Positions 23,130 to 31,511 of a DNA stretch of 32,431 nt are shown here, piece after piece. This DNA is from Candidatus Scalindua sp. (lineage in GTDB: Bacteria > Planctomycetota > Brocadiia > Brocadiales > Scalinduaceae). The DNA is taken from assembly GCA_021776915.1 (NCBI GenBank), contig JAIQZU010000076.1, positions 1 to 32,431 on the forward strand, given 5' to 3'. Numbering within the stretch: position 1 is the stretch's first letter; the number at the start of each line of letters is the position of its first letter. The notes below the pieces were generated by a model that did no database searches, was not told where the DNA came from, and saw nothing but the letters and a program-made list of their open reading frames with translations. Both the position numbers and the translations under genes were made by a program.

Positions 23130-25040
23130 TCAGGCCTTTACATGTTGAACGTTTTCCACCATAAGTTTCGAAATCGCCTTTGCAAAGGCGGCAGAGTCTT
23201 TTGGTTTTGAGCCTTCCAGTAAAAGTGCCTGGTCATAAAGGAGGTCTGTATAATCTTCCAGGACTTTGCTCTTCCTGTCTTCTTCAAATATCCTGTTCAT
23301 GGCTTCAAAGATCGGATGTGATGGATTGATTTCCAGAATCCTTTTTCTTTCAGGTACGTCCTGGCCCATAGATTTCAAGAGCTTCTCCATCTGTGGATCC
23401 ATCTCTCCCTCATCACCAACAAGACAGCATACAGAATCTTTCAGTCTCCCAGAAAGTCTGACTTCTTTTACTTCATCAAGACGGTCATTTATGAGATCAA
23501 GGAGTTTTTTATACTTTTTCCCTGCCTTCTCCTTTTCATCCTTCTCAGATTTATCCAGAGTAACATCACCCTTAATGGCAGATTTGAACTTCTTCCCCTT
23601 GTACTCAAAACTGCTCATGATAACATCATCAATATCTTCCAACATTATCAGGACTTCATAGTCCTTTTCTTTAAATGCTTCAAGGTATGGTGATTTCAAT
23701 GCTTCATCCAGTGATGTACCCGTAATATAATATATATCTTCCTGACCCTCCTTCATGTTGTCAACGTATTCCGGAATGGTTCTGTATTTATCCTTTTCAG
23801 TTTTTGTGGAAGGAAAGAGAAGGAGTTCTCCAATGGTTTCCCTTCTGGAGAAATCCATATGAACACCTTCCTTCAGTACTCTGCCGAATTCGTTATAAAA
23901 ACTAATGTATTTATCAAACTCTTTCTCCTTCATATCACTCAAAGTACCAAGCACTTTTTTTGTGATACTATTCTTTATAACTTCAATCTGCCGGTTGTTC
24001 TGCAGTATCTCTCTTGAAACATTTAATGGTAAATCTGAAGAGTCCACCACCCCCTTTACAAAACGCAGATACGGCGGTATTAACTCTTCGCAATGATCAA
24101 TTATTTTTACCCTTTTAACATAAAGAGTAGGTCCGATCTTGTACTCCTTGTAGTAAATATCAGCAGGCCTCATTGAAGGGATGTAAAGAAGTGAGGTAAA
24201 CTCTGAAGCCCCCTCTGCCTTGTAATGAACCACCTTTGCCGGCTCCGTGAAATCATGAGAAATGTGTTTGTAAAATTCATTATACTCGGTATCGGTTATG
24301 TCTGATTTATTCTTAAGCCAGATCGCCTTTCTGGAATTCAGGGTCTCTTCTTCCTTGACTTTAACCTTCTGAGTTTTATCCAGTTTACTTTCCTGCTCCC
24401 GTTCAATATCCATTACGACAGGATGCTCGATAAAATCAGAATACTTCTTGACGGTACTCTTTATCTCCCACTCATCGAGATATTTCTTTTCCTCTTCCTT
24501 GAGATGGAGAATTATGTCAGTACCTTTCTTTTCTTTTTCCACATCCTCCACTGTGAAAGAACCATCCGCGGCGGACTCCCACTTAACGCCTTTTTTATCA
24601 CCAACACCAGACTTTCTAGAAACTACCGTGACCTTATCTGCAACCATAAATGTTGCATAAAATCCGACTCCAAACTGACCAATCAGTTCGGGATTGTCTT
24701 TTACCTCCTTGCTCTGCAAAGCCGTAATAAATTCCTTTGTCCCCGAGTGAGCAATAGTTCCGAGTTCCTTAATTGCTTCATCTTTAGTCAAGCCGATTCC
24801 ATTATCACTGATTGTCAGTACACCAGCATCTTTGTCTGCTGTAATCTTAATCTTCCAATCCTTTTCCCCTTCAAGAATTTCTTTGTTTGTTAATGACTCA
24901 TAATGTGCCTTGTCAATGGCATCCGAGGCATTGGAGATAAGCTCTCTGAGAAAAATCTCTTTGTGGGAATAAAGAGAGTGTACCACTAAATCAAGGACCT
25001 GTTTGATTTCCGTCTTAAATTCCATCTTTTCTGCTGTCAT
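23130..25040 (-). CDS. htpG: Chaperone HtpG (Hsp90)
   Basis: 636 residues, the usual bacterial Hsp90 length. The N-terminal GHKL ATPase domain shows LRELISNASDAIDK (E33, N37), ISDNGIGLTKDE and GQFGVGFYATFMV. The middle domain has IYYKEYKIGPTLYVKRV and RFVKGVVDSSDLPLNVSRE. The C-terminal dimerisation domain ends with the LLYDQALLLEGSKPKD block. It assists protein folding and stress tolerance in the cytoplasm. The start ATG 25040 follows GGAAGGTGA. The gene lies downstream of an ABC-2 permease gene on the same strand, 124 bases apart, probably as a separate unit. Confidence 0.97.
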   Translation of the reverse strand: MTAEKMEFKTEIKQVLDLVVHSLYSHKEIFLRELISNASDAIDKAHYESLTNKEILEGEKDWKIKITADKDAGVLTISDNGIGLTKDEAIKELGTIAHSGTKEFITALQSKEVKDNPELIGQFGVGFYATFMVADKVTVVSRKSGVGDKKGVKWESAADGSFTVEDVEKEKKGTDIILHLKEEEKKYLDEWEIKSTVKKYSDFIEHPVVMDIEREQESKLDKTQKVKVKEEETLNSRKAIWLKNKSDITDTEYNEFYKHISHDFTEPAKVVHYKAEGASEFTSLLYIPSMRPADIYYKEYKIGPTLYVKRVKIIDHCEELIPPYLRFVKGVVDSSDLPLNVSREILQNNRQIEVIKNSITKKVLGTLSDMKEKEFDKYISFYNEFGRVLKEGVHMDFSRRETIGELLLFPSTKTEKDKYRTIPEYVDNMKEGQEDIYYITGTSLDEALKSPYLEAFKEKDYEVLIMLEDIDDVIMSSFEYKGKKFKSAIKGDVTLDKSEKDEKEKAGKKYKKLLDLINDRLDEVKEVRLSGRLKDSVCCLVGDEGEMDPQMEKLLKSMGQDVPERKRILEINPSHPIFEAMNRIFEEDRKSKVLEDYTDLLYDQALLLEGSKPKDSAAFAKAISKLMVENVQHVKA

Positions 25041-25164
25041 TATAATTCACCTTCCTGCACTTAGACTTAATTGTTTACTGAAAATAAAAAACCAATCTAT
25101 ATTTAAACAAATACTAAATAAATGTCAATTAATGCGAACAAATATTCCTGGAAAAAATAACTTA

Positions 25165-25989
25165 TCAGGCAATTTCCCTTCTTTTAAAGAGAGCAACCGC
25201 CAACCATACAATAGCCATGCAATATATAGCAGCATAGATAGTATTATATACTATATATTGTATCACAGTGTCTTTCTGCCAGAATATTATCGAGTTGTTA
25301 ACCGTTTCATTTATAGACATCAAATTTAGATTTTGAAAGTTTGGAAATAGCGCATAACATATTGGTATAACTATGCTTGCAATGCCTGGCTCGTGACTGT
25401 AAAGTGGTAGGATACAACTGAAAGTATGGCAAAAAATAAAAAAAAACAAACAAATAGTTAAATTTGCTACCGTATTAAGATACAGCGACAAAACAAGAGA
25501 TATTGCAGTAAGGATTAAAACCTGTAACAAGGAAAAATATATTCCCAGCAAACAAACATAATCTATCAGGCCGGAAACATGGAATAAGCCGCTTGAAACC
25601 TTGGTATATTTATTGATTATCAGTGCTATTTCCAGAACCAGACCCTGAGAAAGTATTAACACTATAGCCGCCAGGATAATTCCCATATATTTTCCCAGAA
25701 TATAATGAATCCTTCCTATTGGCTTACATAGCACGGCCAATACAGCTTGTTCTTCAAATTCATTTGCGATTAAAACAGAGGAAGACAGGCACCCTGTCAG
25801 GAGGCCGCTAATAGTTATAGTAGAAATCCCCATATCTCGTATCATCTTTGTCTCTTCTCCAAATGCGAAGAATGTAAAAGTTAATGACATCAGCATTATT
25901 AAACAACCTGAAAAAAGAATAACATAATAGAACGGTTGTCTGACAATTTCCTTAAAATTGTTAATAACTATCGGGACAAGAATCTTCAT
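25165..25989 (-). CDS. ABC-2 type transporter permease
   Basis: 274 residues with about six transmembrane segments. It has the typical ABC-2/NosY layout: N-terminal FKEIVRQPFYYVILFSG, then ISGLLTGCLSSSVLIANEFEEQ and CKPIGRIHYILGKYMG, the signature of membrane permeases of this type, and a last helix before FKRRE. It would move a substrate across the inner membrane with an ATPase partner, but no ATPase gene is adjacent; the partner must lie elsewhere. The start is supported only by a distant purine run. It is divergent from parB, with a 129-base AT-rich spacer. Confidence 0.85.
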   Translation of the reverse strand: MKILVPIVINNFKEIVRQPFYYVILFSGCLIMLMSLTFTFFAFGEETKMIRDMGISTITISGLLTGCLSSSVLIANEFEEQAVLAVLCKPIGRIHYILGKYMGIILAAIVLILSQGLVLEIALIINKYTKVSSGLFHVSGLIDYVCLLGIYFSLLQVLILTAISLVLSLYLNTVANLTICLFFFIFCHTFSCILPLYSHEPGIASIVIPICYALFPNFQNLNLMSINETVNNSIIFWQKDTVIQYIVYNTIYAAIYCMAIVWLAVALFKRREIA

Positions 25990-26118
25990 AATAAAATATT
26001 AAATTTTTCCCCCTAGCCTCTTAAATATTTTTCTTGAATATTAAAACATAATCTGCTACGTAATATCTAATTAATTTTCAAATAAAACTTTAAAAGCTTA
26101 AAATTTTTAAATAATCTA

Positions 26119-27006
26119 ATGGCAAACAAAGAAAAACTTGGGCGCGGTTTAGAATCCTTACTGGGAGAAGCAATTGGCGTCGAATCCAGCGAAAAAATCT
26201 TGCGAATTAACGTGGCAGATATCCAACCAAATGAAGCTCAACCACGCAAGAAATTTTCAGAACCACAAATGGAATCATTGGTAAATTCTATACGAGAACA
26301 TGGAGTTTTACAGCCAATAATTGTTCGCCCAACAAGCAAAGGGTATAAAATAATAGCAGGAGAAAGACGCTGGAGAGCGTCAAAACAATTAGGAATAAAG
26401 GAATTGCCTGTAATCGTAAAAAGCGTTGATAGTTTAAAGACCATAGAGCTTGCATTGGTAGAAAACATACAGAGAGAAGACCTGAACCCAATCGAAAAAG
26501 CCACTGCTTTTTCAGAGTTAAAAGACAATTTCAGCCTAACACAAGAACAAATCGCAAAAAAGGTCGGCCAGGACAGGTCTACCATAGCAAATACACTCCG
26601 TTTGCTGGATCTGCCGGAGGAAGTTCAGGATTTTGTTTCACGTGGAACAATCTCGATGGGCCATGCACGCTCCCTTTTATCCCTGAAAGACCCAAAAAAA
26701 CAAATAACCCTTAGCGAAAGAATTGCAAAAGACGATCTCTCTGTTCGCGAAGTAGAACAAATCGTTTCTGGCAGTAAAGCCTTTGCCGATCCTGCAAAAT
26801 CACCTATGGGCATTAAACTGACCCCTAAATTAATCAAATCGCCACAAATTCTGGATCTGGAAGACGGACTAAGAAGGGCCGTTGGAACAAAGGTCTCTAT
26901 TATGGAGAGAAATGGAAAGGGGAAAATCACAATTGAGTTTTCCAGTAATGCTCAATTCGAGAGTATTGTTGCAAAGTTAAATGCCATGACTGGCCCACAC
27001 ACCTAA
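26119..27006 (+). CDS. parB: Chromosome partitioning protein ParB
   Basis: 295 residues with the ParB order. An N-terminal KLGRGLESLLG tail leads into the CTPase/parS-clamp core INVADIQPNE...QPRKKF. Then come GYKIIAGERRWRA (81-87), LALVENIQREDLNPIEKA, and a helix-turn-helix in EQIAKKVGQDRSTIAN and MGHARSLLSL; the C-terminal dimerisation domain ends the protein. ParB loads at parS sites as a CTP-driven sliding clamp and works with ParA and SMC in segregation. ParA is normally the upstream neighbour, but here a divergent ABC permease gene precedes parB. The reading frame contains a parS-like site (26634-26649). No ribosome site is evident before ATG 26119. Confidence 0.96.
   Translation: MANKEKLGRGLESLLGEAIGVESSEKILRINVADIQPNEAQPRKKFSEPQMESLVNSIREHGVLQPIIVRPTSKGYKIIAGERRWRASKQLGIKELPVIVKSVDSLKTIELALVENIQREDLNPIEKATAFSELKDNFSLTQEQIAKKVGQDRSTIANTLRLLDLPEEVQDFVSRGTISMGHARSLLSLKDPKKQITLSERIAKDDLSVREVEQIVSGSKAFADPAKSPMGIKLTPKLIKSPQILDLEDGLRRAVGTKVSIMERNGKGKITIEFSSNAQFESIVAKLNAMTGPHT
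26634..26649. promoter_or_regulatory. parS-like centromere site inside parB
   Basis: TGTTTCACGTGGAACA differs from the perfect palindrome TGTTTCACGTGAAACA at one base. Its reverse complement, TGTTCCACGTGAAACA, fits the bacterial consensus TGTTNCACGTGAAACA exactly. It lies in codons for VSRGT of ParB; B. subtilis also carries a parS inside its parB homologue spo0J. Confidence 0.85.
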
Positions 27007-27110
27007 TAAGCCCCAAAAAATGATTTTATCTTCACCATGAAACACCTTGTTTGTTAAATAGTGAATTGAGGCATTCTGAATATGAGGCGAATACAAAATT
27101 AAAGGTTGTA

Positions 27111-27965
27111 TTAGTTATTTGCTTCTTCTATTAATCTTAAGTAACCTTCAGCACAGCCTTTGGCCAGGCTCCTCACTCTCCCTATATATCTCGTACGCTG
27201 TGCAACGCCTATTGATTTTCTGGCATCCAACATATTAAATGTATGTGAACATTTTAATACATAATCGTATGCGGGGATGACGATCCCGTCTTCTAATAGC
27301 TTCTTGCATTCCTGCTCATACATGTCAAATTGCTTGAGAAGCATGGGAATATCCGCAACCTCAAAATTATATCTCGAAAATTGCACTTCATCTAATTTGT
27401 GCACCTCTCCATAAGTACACCCATTCACCCATTTCAAATCGTATACGGATTCTTTTTCCTGGATAAACATAGCGATTCTTTCAAGACCATAGGTCAGCTC
27501 AAGCGAAATAACATCCAGTTCAATCCCGCCAACCTGTTGGAAATACGTAAACTGGGTTATCTCCATACCGTCAAGCCATACTTCCCAGCCCAACCCGGTA
27601 GCACCCAAGGTTGGTGATTCCCAATCGTCTTCTACAAAACGCACATCATGTTTAACCAAATCGACTCCGAGAGATCTCAAGCTATTTAAATACAAAGACT
27701 TGGAGTTCTCCGGAGATGGCTTTATGATTACCTGAAACTGATAATAATGCTGCAATCTGTTTGGATTCTCGCCATATCGCCCATCTGTTGGCCTCCTCGA
27801 TGGTTCAACATAAGCGCATTTCCATGGATTTCCTCCAAGAACCTTTAGGAAAGTTGATGGATTGAAGGTACCTGCACCAATTTCAATATCATACGGCTGC
27901 ATTATTACGCATCCTTCATCCGCCCAATATTTCTGGAGATTAAGTATTATTTCCTGAAACGTCAT
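27111..27965 (-). CDS. glyQ: Glycyl-tRNA synthetase alpha subunit
   Basis: 284 residues, matching the alpha subunit of the bacterial heterotetrameric enzyme. It shows [54 protein letters not shown] and [14 protein letters not shown]. With GlyS it charges tRNA-Gly in the cytoplasm. GlyS usually follows directly, but here the convergent parB gene occupies that position (stop at 27006), so glyS must be elsewhere or absent. AAGG is near ATG 27965. A clear gene by length and motifs. Confidence 0.96.
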   Translation of the reverse strand: MTFQEIILNLQKYWADEGCVIMQPYDIEIGAGTFNPSTFLKVLGGNPWKCAYVEPSRRPTDGRYGENPNRLQHYYQFQVIIKPSPENSKSLYLNSLRSLGVDLVKHDVRFVEDDWESPTLGATGLGWEVWLDGMEITQFTYFQQVGGIELDVISLELTYGLERIAMFIQEKESVYDLKWVNGCTYGEVHKLDEVQFSRYNFEVADIPMLLKQFDMYEQECKKLLEDGIVIPAYDYVLKCSHTFNMLDARKSIGVAQRTRYIGRVRSLAKGCAEGYLRLIEEANN

Positions 27966-28007
27966 TTTTTGCCTTATAAATTTAACGTCTTATATTGTAT
28001 GCTGTTG

Positions 28008-28107
28008 TAGGTGAAGGCTTTAGCCTGCGCTTCTCAGCATTGACGGAGCGATGTTAAGTTTCGCAACCTCAAGGTTGCGGCTCTATAATCGCTCAATTCA
28101 ACTATGT
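28008..28107. repeat. Two adjoining palindromic repeats (copy B of the GCTCAA family)
   Basis: 28008-28030 has GTAGGTGAAGGCTTTAGCC, a short hairpin in the same style as the elements near 29791-29860. 28046-28094 has GAGCGAT (28046-28052) pairing with ATCGCTC (28088-28094) around a perfect inner hairpin CGCAACCT-CA-AGGTTGCG (28062-28079). It then runs CAATTCAACTATG, like the copies at 12357 and 29380. The right end overlaps the 3' end of mogA. Confidence 0.55.
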
Positions 28108-28598
28108 GGGTTTACATCCTTGCCACAATCTGAGACTTTTCCCCTTGCTACCTCCAGAACATGTGGAATTGCTTCCAGTACAACCCCTAAACATTCTGAA
28201 ACTCCTTTAGGGCTTCCTGGAAGGTTAATAATCAGCGTATCTTTGTACATCCCTGACACGGCTCGTGACCCAATAGATCTTGGTGTGACCTTGAAACTTT
28301 CAGATCTCATGGCTTCTGAAAAACCGGGTAATTCCCTTTCTATCACGTCTCTGGTAGCTTCTGGTGTTACATCCCTGGGACTTACTCCCGTGCCCCCGGT
28401 GGTCAAAATCAAATTCGCCCTATCTGCAAAACTCCTAATGGTTTGGGAGATAATTTCCCGCTCATCAGGCACTATCTCATATGCAACAACTTCAGCTTTA
28501 ATGTGACCCAACTTCTCTTTGATCACCTCACCGCTCTTGTCTTCTCTTTCGCCCCTGGAGCCTTTGTCGCTAATTGTTAGAACTGCCGCTTTTATCAT
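28098..28598 (-). CDS. mogA: Molybdopterin adenylyltransferase / MoaB-MogA family
   Basis: 166 residues of the MogA/MoaB fold: MIKAAVLTISDKGSRGER, LILTTGGTGVSPRDVTPEAT and a C-terminal INLPGSPKGVSECL. The family activates molybdopterin by adenylation before metal insertion. The gene starts (ATG 28598) inside the preceding MOSC-domain gene, overlapping its last 29 bases in another frame, which implies translational coupling. No other moa/moe genes are present. Confidence 0.88.
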   Translation of the reverse strand: MIKAAVLTISDKGSRGEREDKSGEVIKEKLGHIKAEVVAYEIVPDEREIISQTIRSFADRANLILTTGGTGVSPRDVTPEATRDVIERELPGFSEAMRSESFKVTPRSIGSRAVSGMYKDTLIINLPGSPKGVSECLGVVLEAIPHVLEVARGKVSDCGKDVNPHS

Positions 28599-29028
28599 TT
28601 AAAAACTCAATTTCATCATCTATTTTTATTTCGCCGCCCTGTAAAACTTCAGCAAATATGCCTTCCCTGGGCATAATACAATCACCCACCTGGTAATAAA
28701 TATTGCATTTATCGTGACACTCCTTGCCAATCTGTGTAATCCTTACCAAAGCATCCTTCCCTAGTCGCAACTTGTTGCCTACCTTAATGTTAGCAAAATC
28801 AATACCTTCCGTCAGCAGGTTTTCTCCAAAGTCGCCATCGTTAAGCTTCGCCCCCTTATTTTCCATGACTAATCTAGCCTCTTTTGAGAGCAGGCTAATC
28901 TGGCGATGCCAGGAACCGGCATGGGCATCGCCTTCTAACCCATGGTTCTCAATTAACTTACACCGTTTTATATCCTTTTTCTGAACACCCTTTTTCTTGC
29001 TTATACAAATTGCAACAATCTTTCCCAT
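28570..29028 (-). CDS. MOSC-domain protein
   Basis: 152 residues of the MOSC family: IENHGLEGDAHAG with WHRQISLLS, GDFGENLLTEGI, then IGKECHDKCNIYYQVGDC containing the conserved cysteines, and MPREGIFAEVL. MOSC domains are linked to sulfur transfer and molybdenum cofactor handling. Single-domain members are often encoded with mogA, as here (29-base overlap). AAGGT lies before ATG 29028 at a somewhat long distance. The substrate is unknown. Confidence 0.88.
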   Translation of the reverse strand: MGKIVAICISKKKGVQKKDIKRCKLIENHGLEGDAHAGSWHRQISLLSKEARLVMENKGAKLNDGDFGENLLTEGIDFANIKVGNKLRLGKDALVRITQIGKECHDKCNIYYQVGDCIMPREGIFAEVLQGGEIKIDDEIEFLNDKSGSSNN

Positions 29029-29205
29029 GATTAAACTGTACCTTAAAAAAATACCTGTTACTTAAAAATTCTAACAATTTATGTAAAAGTGTCAAGCCAT
29101 ATAATATTTACTGGCAACAACCTGACAATGAATATTTGATAGCAGAAAATAATACTAAAAATCTTATCTCATAAACGAAAGTGCTATATATAGTATATTA
29201 TCTAC

Positions 29206-29231
29206 TATAACACACAATATAGTGTGTTATA
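29206..29231. promoter_or_regulatory. 26-bp perfect palindrome, operator candidate
   Basis: TATAACACAC (29206-29215), spacer AATATA, GTGTGTTATA (29222-29231). The geometry is the same as at 9713-9738 (10-base arms, six-base spacer), although the arm sequence differs. It lies about 180 bases upstream of the MOSC start on the minus strand. Confidence 0.45.
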
Positions 29232-29379
29232 TGATATCACTCTGAAAAAACCTTCTTTTTTAAAAGTTTCTTATCGTGTCATAAAAAGCTTAAAGCGAGC
29301 TAACGTTATGGTAAAACCCCGCTCAGCGTGGTAAAAAACAAATCTATTAACTTTAGGCACTTTAGTTCACTTCAAACTT

Positions 29380-29433
29380 GGTTGCGGCTATGCCGCACTA
29401 TGATATGTTCATATTTCTTTCGCTCAATTCAAC
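29380..29433. repeat. Copy C of the GCTCAA repeat family
   Basis: GGTTGCGGCTATG (29380-29392), hairpin TGCGGC-TAT-GCCGCA, then CGCTCAATTCAAC (29421-29433). The last block matches the end of the copy at 28090-28102 and, less well, 12418-12430. It lacks a left outer arm, so it may be a partial copy. Confidence 0.5.
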
Positions 29434-29606
29434 AAAAAGAACAAGTCTTTTGTACACAATAAAGGCTTGCCGTAATGTATTTTTATTGGATTCTTTCATG
29501 CTTTCTTTTTATAGTAATTTATCATTTGAAAAAAGCGAGATTTTGAACCTATACTGACACTACATAATAATTCAGTTCTGAAAATTTGCTACTAAAATTT
29601 TCTTGT

Positions 29607-29744
29607 TAAGTTCTCAATAAGAAGAGGAAAACTTTTTAATTTTTTTTACCACCCCATTTCCCCTCCTTGCCAAGGAGGGGATTAAAGTCCTCGGCGCTTT
29701 TTGTCCGGGGAAGGGGAGGCTTTCCTCTTCTTATTGACAAGTTA
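29607..29744. mobile_element. MITE-like element with about 24-bp terminal inverted repeats
   Basis: The left end 29607-29630 (inner part CAATAAGAAGAGGAAA) and right end 29721-29744 (TTTCCTCTTCTTATTG) are reverse complements at 22 of 24 bases. The 90-base interior holds CCCCTCCTTG-C-CAAGGAGGGG (29660-29680, perfect) and the 27-base GC-rich core also found after rluA (29685-29711). No coding capacity. GTTA occurs at 29605-29608 and 29741-29744, but overlaps the ends, so a target duplication is unclear. Confidence 0.55.
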
Positions 29745-29790
29745 GGCCTTCGGCGAAATTTTTATGTCTTCATTCTTTCTGATAACAAGT

Positions 29791-29860
29791 GTCGGGCAAG
29801 AAACCCGACCTACGCGTAATAATTTAATATTTTTGTAGGGCGGGTTTCTTACCCGCCGAC
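29791..29860. repeat. Inverted pair of REP-like hairpin repeats
   Basis: 29791-29813 (GTCGGGCAAGAAACCCGAC then CTAC) and 29835-29860 (GTAGGGCGGGTTTCTTACCC then GCCGAC) are reverse-orientation copies of one short element. Each also forms its own hairpin. Confidence 0.65.
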
Positions 29861-29919
29861 TTTGAAATTCCTATACACGAACTTACGTATAAATCCGGAA
29901 GAAACATTGGAGTAAAAAG

Positions 29920-30789
29920 ATGCAAACAAAACGTCCCGATTGGCTCAGGGTTAAACTGCCGGGTGGCGAAGCATACCACAGGATGAAAAGCCTGTTAAGA
30001 ACTGCCAACCTGCACACGGTATGTGAAGAGGCTGTCTGTCCAAACATTGGAGAATGCTTCGGGCAGGGTACGGCGACATTTTTAATACTAGGAGATGCCT
30101 GCACACGGAGATGTAATTTTTGTGCAGTTGCTAAAGGAGTTCCATCAGCATTGGAGGAGGGAGAACCCGAAAAGATTGCACAGGTAGTTAAACAGTTAGG
30201 CCTGAGGCATGTTGTTATTACGTCTGTCACCAGGGACGACCTCCCTGACGGTGGTGCAGGCCACTACGCAAAGACAATAAAAGCCATCCGCACCCAAGAT
30301 CCTGCATGCACAATAGAAGTATTAATACCCGATTTCAAAGGTTCAGAGAATGCCCTCGAAATAGTTCTGAATGAAAGCCCACACATACTCAATCACAATC
30401 TTGAGACAGTACCGAGACTGTATCCGAACGTAAGACCGGGTGCCGACTACGAACGTTCGCTTAGTTTATTAGAGAGAGCAAAAGAGATTGATCCTGAACT
30501 AACTACCAAGTCCGGCCTCATCCTCGGCATGGGAGAGAAACATGATGAGATAATAGACGTGATGAAAGATATGAGAGACGTTGGATGTGACATACTTACT
30601 ATCGGACAGTACCTTTGCCCCGGTAAAGGGTTCCTGACAATAAAACGTTTCTACCATCCCGATGAATTCAGACACCTGAAATATGAGGGAGATAAGATGG
30701 GCTTCAGACATGTGGAATCAGGCCCGCTGGTCCGAAGCTCATATCATGCTGCAGAACAATTCAAGTTAACGCCTTTTGGACAGGAGTAA
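29920..30789 (+). CDS. lipA: Lipoyl synthase
   Basis: 289 residues, usual length. An N-terminal cluster C35, C40, C46 (CX4CX5C in TVCEEAVCPNIGECF) binds the auxiliary 4Fe-4S cluster that is sacrificed as sulfur donor. The radical SAM cluster is C61, C65, C68 (CTRRCNFC). Further motifs are TSVTRDDLPDGGA and the C-terminal RSSY (272-275) that supplies the serine ligand. It inserts two sulfurs into octanoyl groups on lipoyl domains. TTGGAG upstream of ATG 29920 supports the start. lipB is not adjacent. It is the last gene with the window's usual base composition. Confidence 0.97.
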   Translation: MQTKRPDWLRVKLPGGEAYHRMKSLLRTANLHTVCEEAVCPNIGECFGQGTATFLILGDACTRRCNFCAVAKGVPSALEEGEPEKIAQVVKQLGLRHVVITSVTRDDLPDGGAGHYAKTIKAIRTQDPACTIEVLIPDFKGSENALEIVLNESPHILNHNLETVPRLYPNVRPGADYERSLSLLERAKEIDPELTTKSGLILGMGEKHDEIIDVMKDMRDVGCDILTIGQYLCPGKGFLTIKRFYHPDEFRHLKYEGDKMGFRHVESGPLVRSSYHAAEQFKLTPFGQE

Positions 30790-30852
30790 CAAGATATACA
30801 AGATTTTTAATTTTTTTATAATACATTTTCACCCCTTAATAGTGAGGAAAAA

Positions 30853-30882
30853 CGAAACATTTAAATACTTGTAAATCAAGGA
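30853..30882 (+). promoter_or_regulatory. Repeated leader with archaeal-like BRE/TATA arrangement, copy 1
   Basis: CGAAACA followed by TTTAAATA (30860-30867), then CTTGTAAATCAAGGA. 27 of 30 bases match the stretch at 32370-32399. The TATA-like box ends 36 bases before the TPR start; counting about 24 bases down gives a start near 30891, just before GGAGACATTAAA. A bacterial promoter cannot be excluded. Confidence 0.45.
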
Positions 30883-30902
30883 ATACGTAAGGAGACATTA
30901 AA

Positions 30903-31481
30903 ATGCCATTAGATGCAGATTTACCAAAACTAGAAGGAATTGCAGATGTTTATTCTAATAATAACCTTAATAGACCTGCTTATGTGCAGACTATAAGTAA
31001 AGAGGAGATGGAAAAAAATAGTCTTACTAGCAAATTAAAAAAAATAGGGGCGACATTTGGAAAAACAATTGATGATGCTTTATTTGGGAATGCTTATGGG
31101 GAAGAATCTGATGGTGGGAATGTTGATTATGAAGCACTTGGAAATTGGGCAGAAAAAATTGATGCTTATAAGAATGCTGATATAGTAATTGCAAAATTAA
31201 AACAATATAAAGATGATAAAGAAAATAAAAGTAGTGAATTCTTCAATAATTTAGGTGTTGCTAATTATAGCATAAAAAATACTGATGAGGCTATCAAATT
31301 ATATAATAAAGGATTGGAATTTCATCCAGACAGTCCAAATATTTTATATAATTTAGGGGCTGCATTTTTTGATAAAAAAGAATATGAAAAATCATATGAA
31401 TTTTTTAAAAAAAGCAATGAAATAAAACCAAATCAAAAAGATACATTAAATTGGATAGATTATGTATCAAAAAGATTATAA
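30903..31481 (+). CDS. TPR-repeat protein
   Basis: 192 residues. No signal peptide is visible. Residues about 115-192 form two to three tetratricopeptide repeats: SEFFNNLGVANYSIKNTDEA, LYNKGLEFHPDSPNILYNLG, FFDKKEYEKSYEFFKKSNEI. The first 100 residues are charged and probably flexible (EEMEKNSLTSKLKKIGATFG, DGGNVDYEALGNWAEK). TPRs are protein-interaction scaffolds; a specific role cannot be given. AAGGAG lies before ATG 30903. The gene is strikingly AT-rich compared with lipA, and with the next gene it forms a compact pair 30 bases apart. Confidence 0.75.
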   Translation: MPLDADLPKLEGIADVYSNNNLNRPAYVQTISKEEMEKNSLTSKLKKIGATFGKTIDDALFGNAYGEESDGGNVDYEALGNWAEKIDAYKNADIVIAKLKQYKDDKENKSSEFFNNLGVANYSIKNTDEAIKLYNKGLEFHPDSPNILYNLGAAFFDKKEYEKSYEFFKKSNEIKPNQKDTLNWIDYVSKRL

Positions 31482-31484
31482 ATA

Positions 31485-31500
31485 GTACTTATTTAAGTAC
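31485..31500. repeat. Short palindrome between TPR and secreted-protein genes
   Basis: GTACTTA-TT-TAAGTAC sits in the 30-base gap after the TPR stop. No T tract follows, and no ribosome site is seen before ATG 31512, so translation of the next gene may depend on another signal. Confidence 0.4.
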
Positions 31501-31511
31501 CATTTATAAAA

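Larger units (their letters stand above)
29029..29919. other. Repeat-rich 890-base spacer between MOSC gene and lipA
   Basis: No gene is supported here. It contains a 26-bp palindrome (29206-29231), a repeat-family copy (29380-29433), a MITE-like element (29607-29744) and an inverted pair of small palindromes (29791-29860), each listed separately. AT-rich sequence fills the rest. lipA has a good ribosome site, TTGGAGTAAAAAG, at its end. Confidence 0.6.

Noticed and set aside
24423-24893. 156-codon plus-strand frame within htpG
   Set aside because: Antisense to the conserved Hsp90 coding region with no start signal.
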